Source: Microbacterium sp. 3J1 (GTDB taxonomy: Bacteria; Actinomycetota; Actinomycetes; Actinomycetales; Microbacteriaceae). Taken from it: DNA of 64,000 bases. The position numbers and the translations under genes are program-made. Every line of letters begins with the position of its first letter. Within the stretch, counting starts at the first letter, position 1. Below the pieces are notes generated by a model that was not told where the DNA came from, did no database searches, and saw only the letters and a list, made by a program, of their open reading frames with translations. Below are positions 8,409 to 17,999 of this stretch, in pieces. The stretch covers positions 868,001-932,000 of the forward strand of contig NZ_CDWI01000011.1 of assembly GCF_001049495.1 (NCBI RefSeq), given 5' to 3'.

Positions 8409-9058
8409 GCGAGTGCTCCTGCGTGGTCGGCGTCGGAATAGTCGGAGAGGAAGGCGTCGGACACGGCGTCGTGGATGTCGGCGGGGGAGACGTCCGCCCC
8501 GACCACCTCGCTGACCGTCGTGACACCGGCATCGGTGATTCCGCACGGGATGATGCCGCGGAATCCGGCCAGGCCGTTGTCGCAGTTGACGGCGAAGCCG
8601 TGCATCGTGACTCCCTGCTGCACGCGGACCCCGATCGCAGCGATCTTGTCCTCGGAGAGCGGTCGGCGGACCCAGACGCCGCTGCGGCCCTCGACCCGGT
8701 ATCCGTCGACTCCGAAAGGACGCAGGACGTCGATGAGGATCCGTTCGAGACGCCGGACGTGCGCGACCACGTCCATGGGCTCCGGGAGCCTCACGATGGG
8801 GTACCCGACGAGCTGCCCCGGGCCATGCCAGGTGATCTTGCCGCCGCGATCGACGTCGATCACGGGGGTGCCGTCCTGCGGGCGCTCATGGCTCTCGGTG
8901 CGCTTGCCCGCTGTGTAGACGGCCTCGTGCTCCAGAAGGATGAGGGTGTCGGGACGCGTGCCGTCGACGATGTCGGCATGGATGCGACGCTGCAGATCCC
9001 AGCCGACCGTGTACGGGACAAAGTCCGGCGCGAGACCGGGGGTGAGGATGTCGAGCAT
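8405..9058 (-). CDS. lipB: lipoyl(octanoyl) transferase LipB
   Basis: A 217-residue cytosolic acyltransferase that moves octanoate from acyl carrier protein to lipoyl domains. The catalytic dyad is visible as K138 (SEDKIAAIG) and C172 (GIIPCGI); [16 protein letters not shown] and GRSGVWV are conserved family blocks. It begins with ATG behind GGAG and precedes lipA with a 4-base overlap, so octanoyl transfer and sulfur insertion are made from one transcript. Confidence 0.97.
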   Translation of the reverse strand: MLDILTPGLAPDFVPYTVGWDLQRRIHADIVDGTRPDTLILLEHEAVYTAGKRTESHERPQDGTPVIDVDRGGKITWHGPGQLVGYPIVRLPEPMDVVAHVRRLERILIDVLRPFGVDGYRVEGRSGVWVRRPLSEDKIAAIGVRVQQGVTMHGFAVNCDNGLAGFRGIIPCGITDAGVTTVSEVVGADVSPADIHDAVSDAFLSDYSDADHAGALA

Positions 9059-9141
9059 CTCCGTACCGCCTTCGCTGATAGATGGATTGGGTCCAACAAT
9101 ACTCCTCCTGCGAGCGCCCGCGCCGGAACGGCGCCGCGCGG

Positions 9142-9153
9142 TACCGTGGGGGC
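9142..9153 (+). promoter_or_regulatory. tetR leaderless-type promoter
   Basis: TACCGT, then six bases (GGGGGC), then ATG at 9154. The divergent lipB start is 95 bases away; a small TTGG-GT-CCAA palindrome lies between them at 9087-9096. Confidence 0.5.
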
Positions 9154-9741
9154 ATGAGCAGCACGAACCGGGCGGGGCGCCCGAAGGCCTCCTCCCGCGA
9201 GACCCTCGCCGAGGCGGCGTGCGAGCTCTTCCTCGAGCAGGGATACGACGCCACGTCGGTCGCCGACATCACCCGCCGCGCGGGAGTCAGCCGGTCGAGC
9301 TTCTTCAACTACTTCACGTCGAAGAGCGACGTGCTGTGGTCGGGCCTCGACGAGCGGATAGGGCAGGCGATCGAGTCGCTCGCCGCGCTCGGGGCCGATG
9401 CGCAGGGCAGCGACATACGCGACATCCTCCTGCGCATCGTCGAGGGCTTCGATCCGGATCCACTCGCGCTCGCTCTGCGCAACGCCGGGGCGATGGGGCT
9501 GCAGGATGAGATGGTCAGGGACACCGGACTCCGACACGTCAGGCTCGCGTCCGCGGTGGCCGCGTCGGCGACGGCTTCGGGCGTGGACGCGATCAGAGCG
9601 GACATCCTGGGGTCCGCGCACGCGGCGGCAGTGCTCTCCACCCTTCGCGTCTGGGCCGAACAGGGTGCGGGCAGGGAGACGCCGGATGCCGTGCTGAGCG
9701 ACGCGCTCGGCATGATCCACGATCTTCCGTGGCGGGGCTGA
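9154..9741 (+). CDS. TetR-family transcriptional regulator
   Basis: A 195-residue repressor-like protein. The helix-turn-helix is clear at about residues 30-60: [17 protein letters not shown], then [16 protein letters not shown], the standard TetR recognition-helix signature. The remaining 130 residues form an Ala-rich helical ligand domain that does not match a subfamily I can name. It is divergent from lipB and upstream of ffh; the target is unknown, possibly itself or lipB. ATG at 9154 was chosen over the in-frame ATG at 9082 because it sits six bases after a TACCGT -10 element and removes a non-conserved leader. Confidence 0.93.
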   Translation: MSSTNRAGRPKASSRETLAEAACELFLEQGYDATSVADITRRAGVSRSSFFNYFTSKSDVLWSGLDERIGQAIESLAALGADAQGSDIRDILLRIVEGFDPDPLALALRNAGAMGLQDEMVRDTGLRHVRLASAVAASATASGVDAIRADILGSAHAAAVLSTLRVWAEQGAGRETPDAVLSDALGMIHDLPWRG

Positions 9742-9761
9742 GCACCACGGTCCTGCTCGGA

Positions 9762-9767
9762 TAGAAT
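9762..9767 (+). promoter_or_regulatory. ffh -10 element
   Basis: TAGAAT lies 10 bases before the ffh ATG, predicting a very short leader of about 3-4 bases. No clear -35 match is seen. Confidence 0.45.
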
Positions 9768-9777
9768 CGGTAGCACC

Positions 9778-11331
9778 ATGGCTACCTTTGGCACGCTCTC
9801 CGATCGGCTCACCGAGACCTTCCGCAACCTTCGCACGAAGGGAAAGCTCACCGCGGCGGACGTCGACGGGACGGTCCGCGAAATCCGCCGGGCGCTCCTC
9901 GACGCCGATGTCGCCCTGTCCGTCGTCAAGGAGTTCACCGCGAAGGTGCGCGAGCGGGCGCTCGGCGACGAGGTCAACAAGGCGCTGAACCCGGCCCAGC
10001 AGGTCGTGCAGATCGTCAACGAGGAGCTGGTCGCGATCCTCGGCGGAGAGCAACGGCGCCTGCGGTTCGCCAAGACCGCTCCGACGGTCATCATGCTCGC
10101 AGGCCTCCAGGGCTCGGGAAAGACCACGTTCGCAGGCAAGCTCGCGAAGCAGCTGGAAGGCGAGGGACACACGCCGCTGCTGGTCGCCGCCGATCTCCAG
10201 CGTCCCAACGCCGTCAATCAGCTCCAGGTCGTCGCCGAGCAGGCGGGCGCCACGATCTACGCGCCGGAGCCGGGCAACGGTGTCGGCGACCCCGTGAAGG
10301 TCTCGCGAGACGGCGTCGAGCACGCCCGCCGGCAGCAGCACGACGTGGTCATCATCGACACCGCCGGTCGTCTCGGCGTGGATGCCGAGCTCATGAAGCA
10401 GGCCGCCGACATCCGCAAGGCAGTCGATCCTGACGAGGTCCTCTTCGTCATCGACGCGATGATCGGCCAGGATGCCGTGAACACGGCGAAGGCGTTCCAG
10501 GAGGGCGTCGACTTCACCGGCGTCGTGCTCTCGAAGCTCGACGGCGATGCGCGCGGCGGTGCTGCGCTCTCGGTGGCCTCCGTGACCGGTCGCCCCATCA
10601 TCTTCGCCTCGACGGGCGAGCGCCTCGAGGATCTCGAGCCGTTCCACCCCGACCGCATGGCGAGCCGCATCCTCGACCTCGGCGACATCCTCACCCTCAT
10701 CGAGCAGGCCCAGCAGGCCTTCGACGAGGAAGAAGCCATGAAGATGGCCGAGAAGCTGGCCACCGAGCAGTTCACTCTCGAGGACTTCCTCGATCAGCTT
10801 CAGCAGATGAAGAAGATGGGCTCGATGAAGAAGATGCTGGGCATGCTGCCCGGCATGGGCCAGATGAAGCAGCAGCTCGAGGACTTCGATGAGCGCGAGA
10901 TCGACCGCACAGAGGCGATCATCCGCTCGATGACCCCGGGAGAGCGGCGCAACCCGAAGGTGCTGAACGGCTCACGTCGTCTGCGCATCGCCCGGGGATC
11001 GGGTATGACCGTCACAGACGTGAACCAGCTCGTGCAGCGCTTCGACCAGGCGGCCAAGATGATGAAGACCGTCGCACGCGGCGGTACTCCGAACATCCCG
11101 GGAATGGGCGCCATGCCAGGACTCGGCAAGCCCGGTGCGTCGTCGAAGCGCGGCAAGAAGGGCAAGTCGTCGGGCGGTTCGCGTTCGGGCAATCCCGCCA
11201 AGCGGGCGGCCGAGAACGCCGGCCTCGCTCCTGCGGCGAACCCGACCGGTTCGGGGTTCGGTCTCGGCGGGTCCGCAGCGCCGAGCGAAGCCGACCTCGC
11301 GGAGATCCAGAAGCTGTTCGGCAAGGGCTGA
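9778..11331 (+). CDS. ffh: signal recognition particle protein Ffh
   Basis: A 517-residue SRP54 GTPase that binds signal sequences and 4.5S RNA. The NG domain carries GLQGSGKTTFAGKL near residue 108, DTAGRLG and SKLDGDARGG. The methionine-rich M domain follows at about 300-440 (QQMKKMGSMKKMLGMLPGMG) with the RNA-binding SRRLRIARGSG segment. A Gly/Lys/Ser-rich flexible tail (about 440-517) is longer than in E. coli and typical of actinobacteria. It works with FtsY encoded upstream. A strong hairpin follows the gene. Confidence 0.98.
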   Translation: MATFGTLSDRLTETFRNLRTKGKLTAADVDGTVREIRRALLDADVALSVVKEFTAKVRERALGDEVNKALNPAQQVVQIVNEELVAILGGEQRRLRFAKTAPTVIMLAGLQGSGKTTFAGKLAKQLEGEGHTPLLVAADLQRPNAVNQLQVVAEQAGATIYAPEPGNGVGDPVKVSRDGVEHARRQQHDVVIIDTAGRLGVDAELMKQAADIRKAVDPDEVLFVIDAMIGQDAVNTAKAFQEGVDFTGVVLSKLDGDARGGAALSVASVTGRPIIFASTGERLEDLEPFHPDRMASRILDLGDILTLIEQAQQAFDEEEAMKMAEKLATEQFTLEDFLDQLQQMKKMGSMKKMLGMLPGMGQMKQQLEDFDEREIDRTEAIIRSMTPGERRNPKVLNGSRRLRIARGSGMTVTDVNQLVQRFDQAAKMMKTVARGGTPNIPGMGAMPGLGKPGASSKRGKKGKSSGGSRSGNPAKRAAENAGLAPAANPTGSGFGLGGSAAPSEADLAEIQKLFGKG

Positions 11332-11400
11332 ACCGCCCCTGCCCTTCGCCCGCCAGCCGCGCGTCGCAGCCCTCGACGGCGTCGAGCGATGAGAGGGCCC

Positions 11401-11456
11401 CGCTGAGACGCGAGACGGGCCCGGAGGGGAAGTCCTCCGGGCCCGTCTGCTCAGCG
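11401..11456. terminator. bidirectional terminator between ffh and glpK
   Basis: A 14-bp perfect stem (GACGGGCCCGGAGG at 11414-11427 with its complement at 11434-11447, loop of 6) is enclosed by a second 7-bp stem, CGCTGAG (11401-11407) with CTCAGCG (11450-11456). It sits between convergent genes. There is no long T run, as is usual in high-GC actinobacteria. Confidence 0.8.
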
Positions 11457-11464
11457 CGCTGAGA

Positions 11465-12979
11465 TCACTTCACGTCTTCGTCGACCCAGTCCATCGACTT
11501 GGTGACGGCCTTGCGCCACAGACGCAGCTGGCGGTCGCGCTCGTCCCCGTCCATCGACGGCTCCCAGCGACGGTCCTCCTGCCAGTTGGAGGAGAGGTCG
11601 TCGAGACCGCTCCAGAAGCCCACGGCAAGGCCGGCGGCGTACGCGGCGCCGAGCGCCGTCGTCTCTGCGACCACAGGCCGCACGACGGGCACACCGAGGA
11701 CGTCCGCCTGGAACTGCATGAGCGCGTCGTTGGCGACCATTCCGCCGTCGACCTTGAGCTCGGTCAGATCCACACCCGCGTCGGCGTTCACCGCATCGAG
11801 GACGTCGCGCGTCTGGAACGCCACTGCTTCGAGCGCTGCGCGAGCGATGTGGTTCTTGTTCGCGTAGCGGGTGAGGCCGACGATGGCGCCGCGGGCGTCC
11901 GCACGCCAGTACGGAGCGAACAGTCCCGAGAACGCCGGCACGATGTAGACGCCGCCGTTGTCATCGACCTTCTCCGCCAGCTCCTCGACCTCCGGGGCCG
12001 AGGAGATGATGCCGAGCTGGTCGCGGAGCCACTGGATGAGCGATCCCGTGACCGCGATGGATCCCTCCAGGGCGTAGTGCGTCGGCTGGTCGCCGAGCTT
12101 GTAGCCGACCGTCGTGAGCAGCCCGTTCTTCGAGTGGACGATCTCCTCGCCCGTGTTGAAGATGAGGAAGCAGCCCGTGCCGTAGGTGTTCTTGCTCTCT
12201 CCGGTCTGGAAGGCGGCCTGTCCGAACGTGGCGGCCTGCTGGTCGCCGAGGATGCCGGCGATCGGGGTCTCACGCAGCAGCGAGGAGCTCTCGGCTGCGC
12301 CGTACACCTCCGACGAGGAGCGGATCTCGGGCATCATCGAGCGCGGCACGCCGAACACCTCGAGGATGTCGTCGCGCCACTCGAGCGTCTCGAGATCCAT
12401 GAAGAGCGTCCGGGAGGCGTTCGTGACGTCGGTCGCGTGCACGCCGCCGTCCGTGCCACCCGTGAGGTTCCAGAGCACCCAGCTGTCGGTGGTGCCGAAG
12501 ACGAGGTCGCCCGCCTCCGCCTTCTCGCGCGCGCCGTCGACGTTCTCCAGGATCCAGGCGATCTTCGTGCCCGAGAAGTACGTCGCCAACGGCAGACCCA
12601 CGATGGGCTTGAACCGCTCGACGCCTCCGTCCGCGGCGAGGCGGTCGACGATCTCCTGGGTGCGGGTGTCCTGCCACACGATCGCGTTGTAGACGGGCTT
12701 TCCGGTGGTCTTGTCCCAGACCACGGCGGTCTCGCGTTGGTTGGTGATCCCGACCGCGGCGATGTCGTGACGGGTGAGGTCGGCACGGCTCAGAGCGAGG
12801 CCGATGACCTCCTGGACATTGCGCCAGATCTCGGAGGCGTCGTGCTCGACCCAGCCGGCCTTCGGCAGGATCTGCTCGTGCTCCTTCTGGCCCGTCGCGA
12901 TGATGCTGCCCTTCTTGTCGAAGATGATCGCGCGGCTGGATGTGGTTCCCTGATCGATGGCGAGGATGTAGTCAGCCAT
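11465..12979 (-). CDS. glpK: glycerol kinase
   Basis: A 504-residue FGGY-family kinase that makes glycerol 3-phosphate from ATP and glycerol. The N-terminal phosphate loop [13 protein letters not shown], the substrate segment around [20 protein letters not shown] and the C-terminal [19 protein letters not shown] adenosine-binding block are all present, and length matches the family. The start ATG lies behind GGAGAAAC. It is the last gene of the minus-strand glpD-glpF-glpK cluster; the 30-base gap after glpF indicates cotranscription. Confidence 0.98.
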   Translation of the reverse strand: MADYILAIDQGTTSSRAIIFDKKGSIIATGQKEHEQILPKAGWVEHDASEIWRNVQEVIGLALSRADLTRHDIAAVGITNQRETAVVWDKTTGKPVYNAIVWQDTRTQEIVDRLAADGGVERFKPIVGLPLATYFSGTKIAWILENVDGAREKAEAGDLVFGTTDSWVLWNLTGGTDGGVHATDVTNASRTLFMDLETLEWRDDILEVFGVPRSMMPEIRSSSEVYGAAESSSLLRETPIAGILGDQQAATFGQAAFQTGESKNTYGTGCFLIFNTGEEIVHSKNGLLTTVGYKLGDQPTHYALEGSIAVTGSLIQWLRDQLGIISSAPEVEELAEKVDDNGGVYIVPAFSGLFAPYWRADARGAIVGLTRYANKNHIARAALEAVAFQTRDVLDAVNADAGVDLTELKVDGGMVANDALMQFQADVLGVPVVRPVVAETTALGAAYAAGLAVGFWSGLDDLSSNWQEDRRWEPSMDGDERDRQLRLWRKAVTKSMDWVDEDVK

Positions 12980-13009
12980 GGTGTTTCTCCTTTGAAGTCA
13001 GGTGTCGGG

Positions 13010-13762
13010 TCAGGCGAGGCCGAGCAGAGCGGGCGCGGCGACGGCGGCGAGGACGCCACCGATCAGCGGACCGACCACTGGAACCCATGAGTAGGACCAG
13101 TCGCTGGAACCCTTGCCCTTGATGGGCAGGATCGCGTGGGCGATGCGCGGACCGAGGTCACGGGCAGGGTTGATCGCGTATCCGGTCGGTCCACCGAGGG
13201 ACGCGCCGATGCCGACGACGACGAGAGCGACCGGAAGCGCGCTGAGCGGTCCGAGGCCTCCGGGGACGCCGATGTCGGCGACTCCGTAGTCGGCGAACGC
13301 GAACACCGCGAAGACGAGGACGAACGTGCCGATGACCTCGGTGACGAGGTTCCAGCCGTAGGAGCGGATGGCCGGGCCGGTCGAGAAGACGCCGAGCTTG
13401 TTCGCGGGGTCCGGCTCCTCGTCGAAGTGCTGCTTGTACGCCAGCCAGGTGAGGATCGCACCGACGATAGCTCCGAGGAGCTCTGCGCCGGTCGCCACGG
13501 CGAACTGCGAGAAGTCGATCTTCCCCCCGACCAGGAGTCCGATGCCGACCGCCGGGTTGAGGATCGCGCCGGAGTAGGCGGAGGCGAGGACACCCACGAA
13601 GACCGCGAGACCCCATCCCCAGTTGACCATCAGGAAGCCGCCGCCGAAGCCCTTGTTCTTCGCGAGGGCGACGTTGGCGACGACACCACATCCGAGGAGG
13701 ATCAGCAACGCGGTGCCGACGAACTCCGAGAGGAAGTAGAGACCGAGATTCACTTCAGTCAT
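13010..13762 (-). CDS. glpF: glycerol facilitator, MIP/aquaporin family
   Basis: A 250-residue six-helix channel for glycerol uptake. Both half-helix NPA boxes are present: NPAV at residues 69-72 (SGAILNPAVG) and NPAR in GYAINPARDLGPR, where Asp after NPAR is the mark of glycerol-conducting members. ATG at 13762 (MTEVNLGLYFLSEFVG) is preferred because homologues usually start close to the first helix and AGAAAGG precedes it; an alternative ATG at 13783 with GAGGGG upstream would add seven residues. It lies between glpD and glpK. Confidence 0.95.
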   Translation of the reverse strand: MTEVNLGLYFLSEFVGTALLILLGCGVVANVALAKNKGFGGGFLMVNWGWGLAVFVGVLASAYSGAILNPAVGIGLLVGGKIDFSQFAVATGAELLGAIVGAILTWLAYKQHFDEEPDPANKLGVFSTGPAIRSYGWNLVTEVIGTFVLVFAVFAFADYGVADIGVPGGLGPLSALPVALVVVGIGASLGGPTGYAINPARDLGPRIAHAILPIKGKGSSDWSYSWVPVVGPLIGGVLAAVAAPALLGLA

Positions 13763-13852
13763 GTCTTCATTGACCTTTCTCATGTGGCGGGGCCCCTCTG
13801 CCCTGCCACCCTATGAAATACGCCGCGAGGAGGGCGGCGCTCGTCGTCCCCG

Positions 13853-15562
13853 TCAGCCGCGGGTGCGGGACGGGATCTGGAGTCCGTGTCGTTCGTTCAA
13901 CAGTGCGCGCGTCTGCTCGAGTTCGGCGTCGTGACGTGCGCGGTCCCAGTGGAGCAGGGGAGCGAGTGCATCCGCAAGCTCTTCGAGCACATTCGCGTCC
14001 GCGCCGCCCGTGAAGGCGATGCTCGTGCGACGCAGGACGACGTCCTGCAGACGCGCGACCATCTCGTTGGAGACGATCCATTCGAGCTCGCGAGTCGAGA
14101 GGTCGCCGCCGGCGAGGGGAGCGTCGGGACCCTGCTCGATGTACTCCCAGACCTGCGCCGCGCGGGTGCCGTACCGGGCCAGCAGCGGGTTCGCGCGATC
14201 GCCCGCTCCGGGGAGGTTCTCCTGGATCCAGATCCGACGAGCCTTCTCGGTGCGCGGGAAGTCGCGGCCGCCGCCGATCGCGCGACCCGCGGTCGATACG
14301 GTGCGGGTGCGTCCGAGGAGCCCGAGCACGACGTCCGAGAGCGATTCCCCGAGAGCGCGGAAGGTCGTCCACTTGCCCCCGACGAGGCTGACGAGCGGGG
14401 CTGCGCCCTTCTCGTCCACCTCGATGCGGTAGTCACGCGAGACGAATCCGGGAGCCGTGTCCTCATGACGGGGCAGAGGCCGGATGCCCGAGAAGTTGAA
14501 GACGATCTGCTCCCGGGACACATCGATGCCCGGGAAGACGTGGTGGATGAGTTCGAAGAAGTAGTCGATCTCCTCATCCGTGCACACGGGCACCTCGCGG
14601 GGATCCGCGTCGATGTCGGTCGTTCCTACGAGGACGCGTCCCTTGAGCGGGTAGATCAGCACGATGCGGCCGTCCGAGTGCTCGAAGAAGATCTCGCGGC
14701 CGCGGGTGGCCTCGAGGAGCTCCGGGTGGTCCAGGACGATGTGCGATCCCTTGGTGCCGCCCATGAAGCGGGTGTCGGTGCCGAGAGCGTCGTTGGTCAG
14801 ATCCGTCCACGGACCCGAGGCGTTGACGACCACGTCGGCGGCGACGGGGAACTCGGTGCCGCTCTCGCGGTCGCGCAGGACGACTTTCTCGCCGTCGCGG
14901 GCGATGGCCTCGACGTAGTTGAGCGCCACTGCACCCGGGTGCGCGGCGCGTCCGTCCTGCAGGACGTCGAGCGCGAGACGCTCGGGGTCGTGCATGGACG
15001 CGTCGTAGTACGTGGCGGTGTACTTGATCTTCGGGTCGAGCGAGGGCAGTTCAGCGAGCGAGCGCTTCCTGCCGAGGAACCGGTGCCGCGGCACCGAACC
15101 GCCGTCGCGCGAGAACGTGTCGTAGATCGTGAGCCCGACCTTGATCAGGAATGCGCCTCGCTCCTGGGGCTTGCCGCTCTTGTGCGTGAGGAACCTCAGG
15201 GGCGCCGACAGGATGCCCGAGAACGTCGAGTAGATCGGGATCGTCGTCTGCAGCGGCTTGACGTAGTGGGGCGCGATCTTGAGCAGGCCGTTCCGTTCCT
15301 CGACGGATTCGCGGACGAGTCGGAACTCGCCGTTCTCGAGGTAGCGGATCCCGCCGTGGATCATGTGGCTCGACGCGGCGGACGCGCCGGAGGCGAAGTC
15401 GCCTCGCTCGACGAGCAGGACGTCGACGCCCTGCAGGGCGAGGTCACGGAACGCGGAGATGCCGTTGATACCTGCACCGATGATGAGAACGCTCGTGCGT
15501 CCGGATTCACGGACCGTGCGGACCTCTGCGCGCTCCGGTGATGAGTGTGTCGACTCGATCAT
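13853..15562 (-). CDS. glpD: glycerol-3-phosphate dehydrogenase (FAD-dependent)
   Basis: A 569-residue membrane-associated flavoenzyme oxidising glycerol 3-phosphate to dihydroxyacetone phosphate. The Rossmann FAD motif is SVLIIGAGINGISAFRDLA near residue 25; ASGASAASSHMIHGGIRYLE is the conserved GlpD block that contacts FAD. The C-terminal DAO_C domain (about 420-540) is complete. ATG at 15562 has GGGAAGGG about 6 bases upstream. It is the promoter-proximal gene of the glp cluster and is divergent from the SorC/DeoR-type regulator, with a palindrome between them. Confidence 0.97.
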   Translation of the reverse strand: MIESTHSSPERAEVRTVRESGRTSVLIIGAGINGISAFRDLALQGVDVLLVERGDFASGASAASSHMIHGGIRYLENGEFRLVRESVEERNGLLKIAPHYVKPLQTTIPIYSTFSGILSAPLRFLTHKSGKPQERGAFLIKVGLTIYDTFSRDGGSVPRHRFLGRKRSLAELPSLDPKIKYTATYYDASMHDPERLALDVLQDGRAAHPGAVALNYVEAIARDGEKVVLRDRESGTEFPVAADVVVNASGPWTDLTNDALGTDTRFMGGTKGSHIVLDHPELLEATRGREIFFEHSDGRIVLIYPLKGRVLVGTTDIDADPREVPVCTDEEIDYFFELIHHVFPGIDVSREQIVFNFSGIRPLPRHEDTAPGFVSRDYRIEVDEKGAAPLVSLVGGKWTTFRALGESLSDVVLGLLGRTRTVSTAGRAIGGGRDFPRTEKARRIWIQENLPGAGDRANPLLARYGTRAAQVWEYIEQGPDAPLAGGDLSTRELEWIVSNEMVARLQDVVLRRTSIAFTGGADANVLEELADALAPLLHWDRARHDAELEQTRALLNERHGLQIPSRTRG

Positions 15563-15590
15563 CTTCGACCCTTCCCTGTTGCTTGCCCCC

Positions 15591-15620
15591 AGCATCGACC
15601 CCCACGCCCGCCGTGCGCAA
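15591..15620 (-). promoter_or_regulatory. candidate glpD promoter
   Basis: Minus-strand TTGCGC (15620-15615), an 18-base spacer and GATGCT (15596-15591) form a plausible promoter 29 bases before the glpD ATG. The 16-bp palindrome lies immediately upstream of the -35. Confidence 0.45.
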
Positions 15621-15625
15621 GCTCG

Positions 15626-15641
15626 TTGCACATATGTGCAA
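15626..15641. promoter_or_regulatory. 16-bp perfect palindrome, likely operator of the glp regulator
   Basis: TTGCACATATGTGCAA is a perfect palindrome in the glpD/regulator intergenic region; a partial half-site GTGCGCAA lies at 15613-15620. SorC/DeoR-type regulators bind such dyads. Its place upstream of the glpD -35 and 24 bases before the regulator's ATG suits control of glpD plus autoregulation. Confidence 0.7.
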
Positions 15642-15664
15642 GGATCAAGAGCGAGGAGGTCGTC

Positions 15665-16636
15665 ATGGCCCAGTCGGATGCAGGATCACACGACGCGAAG
15701 CTGATCGCCGCGCTCACCGCCGCACAGCTCTACTACATGCAGGACAAGACGATGGAGGTCATCGCGCAGGAGCTGAAGACATCGCGCTCGTCGGTGTCGC
15801 GCCTGCTGAGCTTCGCGCGCGAGAGCGGGCTCGTCGACATCCGGATCAACTCGCCGCTGGAGCGACTGGGGATGCTGGAGCAACGGATCCGCGACCGGCA
15901 TCGGGTCGTCGCCCACGTTGTGCCCATCCCGGAGATCGTCAGCGAGGTCGAGCGTCTCGAGCGTGTCGCGCTGACCGCGGGTCGTCTCCTGTCGCAGTTC
16001 GTGGACTCGAACATGATCGTCGGCGTCGCGTGGGGATCCACCATCAGCGCGGTCAGCCGGGGGCTGACGCAGAAGGAGACGCACAACACCACGTTCGTCC
16101 AGCTCAACGGGGCGGGCAACACGCAGACCAGCGGAGTCGAGTACTCGAGCGACATCCTCCAGCGCTTCGGAAGTGCCTTCGGCGCTCAGGTGCAGCAGTT
16201 CCCGGTGCCGGCGTTCTTCGACGATCCGTCCACGCGTGAGGCGATGTGGCGGGAGCGGAGCACGCGCCGAGTCCTCGACCTCCAGTCGAAGATGGACATC
16301 GCCGTGTTCAGCCTCGGGTCCCCGGCGGCCGAGGTGCCCAGTCGCGTCTACGTCGGCGGTTATCTGGGCCGGGACGACTACCGGAGCCTGCGCGAGGACC
16401 ACGCGATCGGCGATGTGGCCACCGTCTTCTTCCGGGCGGACGGCTCATGGAAGGACATCCGGGTCAATGCCAGGGCCACAGGGCCGGGTCTCGACCGGCT
16501 CCGACGCGTGCCACGGAGGGTCTGCGTGGTCTCGGGCATCCCGAAGCTCGCGAGCCTCCGCGCCGCGATCGCCGCGGACCTGATCACCGATGTCGTGCTC
16601 GACGAGGGTCTCGCGCGGCAGCTGGTCGAGGACTGA
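15665..16636 (+). CDS. SorC/DeoR-type sugar-binding transcriptional regulator
   Basis: A 323-residue regulator. The N-terminal helix-turn-helix (about residues 14-60) reads AQLYYMQDKTMEVIAQEL then KTSRSSVSRLLSFARESGLV. The rest is the sugar-binding domain typical of the family, with GVAWGSTISAV (phosphosugar loop) near residue 120, NTTFVQLNGAGNT and GDVATVFFRADGS. ATG at 15665 has GAGGAGG about 6 bases upstream. Divergence from glpD suggests control of glycerol use with glycerol 3-phosphate or a related phosphosugar as ligand; that is inference from position. Confidence 0.92.
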   Translation: MAQSDAGSHDAKLIAALTAAQLYYMQDKTMEVIAQELKTSRSSVSRLLSFARESGLVDIRINSPLERLGMLEQRIRDRHRVVAHVVPIPEIVSEVERLERVALTAGRLLSQFVDSNMIVGVAWGSTISAVSRGLTQKETHNTTFVQLNGAGNTQTSGVEYSSDILQRFGSAFGAQVQQFPVPAFFDDPSTREAMWRERSTRRVLDLQSKMDIAVFSLGSPAAEVPSRVYVGGYLGRDDYRSLREDHAIGDVATVFFRADGSWKDIRVNARATGPGLDRLRRVPRRVCVVSGIPKLASLRAAIAADLITDVVLDEGLARQLVED

Positions 16637-16638
16637 CC

Positions 16639-17790
16639 TCAGGGCTCCTCGGTCGACGCCTCGGGTCCGGAGCGGAACTCGCGGATCAGATGCTGGACGA
16701 CGGCGGCGAGGTCGCCGCCCGTGGCGTTGGCGATCGTCAGCTGTCGTTCGTAGCTGGCGCCGTCGGCGAGGATCGTCTCGATGCTGCCGAACTCGCGCAC
16801 GCAGCCGAGCTCGACGGCGACGGGGGCGAGCTCGTCGATCACCTCGGCCAGGTGGTCCCGAACGGGGAGCTGTGTGCCTGCGGCATCGATGATCACCCGT
16901 GCATCGAGCCCGTAGCGCGCGGCGCGCCACTTGTTCTCGCGGTGGAACCACGCCGGAAGCTCGGCGAGGGTGCGGCCTTCGTCCAGCTGCCGGGACAGGT
17001 GCTCCACGAGCACCTGGACGAGGGCGGCGACGGCCGCGAGCTCGGGAAGCGTGGAGAGGCCGTCGCAGGCGCGGATCTCGATCGTGCCCCAGCGAGGAGC
17101 GGGGCGGATGTCCCAGCGCACTTCGGTGGCGTCCGCCATCACACCGGTCCGCACCATGTCCTCCAGATAGGACTCGTAGTCCGACCAGTCGCGGAGGGGC
17201 CAGGGCAGGCCCGCGGTGGGAAGCTGCTGGAACACGAGAGCCCGGTTGGAGGCGTATCCCGTACGCTCGCCGGCCCAGAACGGGCTCGAGGCCGAGAGAG
17301 CCTGCAGATGAGGGAGGTAGGACGCGAGCGCATTGATGATCGGCATGACCTTGCGCTGATCCTCCACGCCGATATGGACGTGGATGCCCCAGATCATCAT
17401 GTTCCGCCCCCACCACTGGGTGCGCTCGATCAGGGTGTGGTAGCGCGTCTTGTCGGTGACCTCCTGGTCGTACCACTGCGCGAACGGGTGGCTGCCCGCC
17501 GAGAGCAACTCGATCCCCGCCGGATCCGTGGCCGCTCGCACGGCGGCGATCGCGTGCGCGATGTCGTCGACGGCGTGTCCCACGGAATCGCCGATCCCGC
17601 TCGTGACCTCGATCGTGTTGGTGAGCAGCTCGCCGGTGACCGTATGGCGCTCGTCCTCGCTCTCCGCCTCCAGGGCGGCGAGGAGTTCGGGCGCACGACC
17701 GACGAGATCGCCGCTGACCGGGTCGGCGAGCATGATCTCCCATTCGAGGCCGACGGTGGAGCGGGCGGAGGGGGCGAACTCGAGCTTCAC
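16639..17790 (-). CDS. YbdK-type carboxylate-amine ligase (GCS2 family)
   Basis: A 383-residue member of glutamate-cysteine ligase family 2. Landmarks are STVGLEWEIML (ATP/metal-binding Glu), NTIEVTSGIG, GIHVHIGV (conserved His pair), DIRPAPRWGTIEIRACD and NKWRAARYGLDA. The family makes gamma-glutamyl or other weak amide bonds; YbdK itself has low glutamate-cysteine ligase activity, so the physiological product is uncertain in a genus expected to use mycothiol. GTG at 17790 gives MKLEFAPSARS; GTG at 17796 is an alternative. It ends 3 bases after the convergent regulator. Confidence 0.88.
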   Translation of the reverse strand: MKLEFAPSARSTVGLEWEIMLADPVSGDLVGRAPELLAALEAESEDERHTVTGELLTNTIEVTSGIGDSVGHAVDDIAHAIAAVRAATDPAGIELLSAGSHPFAQWYDQEVTDKTRYHTLIERTQWWGRNMMIWGIHVHIGVEDQRKVMPIINALASYLPHLQALSASSPFWAGERTGYASNRALVFQQLPTAGLPWPLRDWSDYESYLEDMVRTGVMADATEVRWDIRPAPRWGTIEIRACDGLSTLPELAAVAALVQVLVEHLSRQLDEGRTLAELPAWFHRENKWRAARYGLDARVIIDAAGTQLPVRDHLAEVIDELAPVAVELGCVREFGSIETILADGASYERQLTIANATGGDLAAVVQHLIREFRSGPEASTEEP

Positions 17791-17844
17791 GAGCACAGTC
17801 TGACATGCCGCCCGCGCGACACGATCACCGTCGTGTCGCCGCGT

Positions 17845-17874
17845 TTCGCTTGTGGTCGTCGCATCTGGCAGAAT
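17845..17874 (+). promoter_or_regulatory. rpsP operon promoter
   Basis: CAGAAT at 17869-17874 is preceded by TGG, giving the extended -10 string TGGCAGAAT; TTCGCT lies 18 bases further upstream. The same TGGCAGAAT occurs before rplS. A leader of about 120 bases separates it from rpsP. Confidence 0.55.
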
Positions 17875-17999
17875 AGAGGGTCGGACGTGGTGCTCGACCC
17901 TCTATCCAGCACTCGTCCTCCTCATTTGAGCTTCCGCCGGGTGTGCACCCCACTCTCCAGGCGATCGGTTCGTTTCCTTCCACACAATTCAGGAGAATC

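Noticed and set aside
9087-9096. TTGG-GT-CCAA as a TetR operator
   Set aside because: A 10-base imperfect palindrome is too short and isolated to claim; it is mentioned only as context for the tetR promoter.
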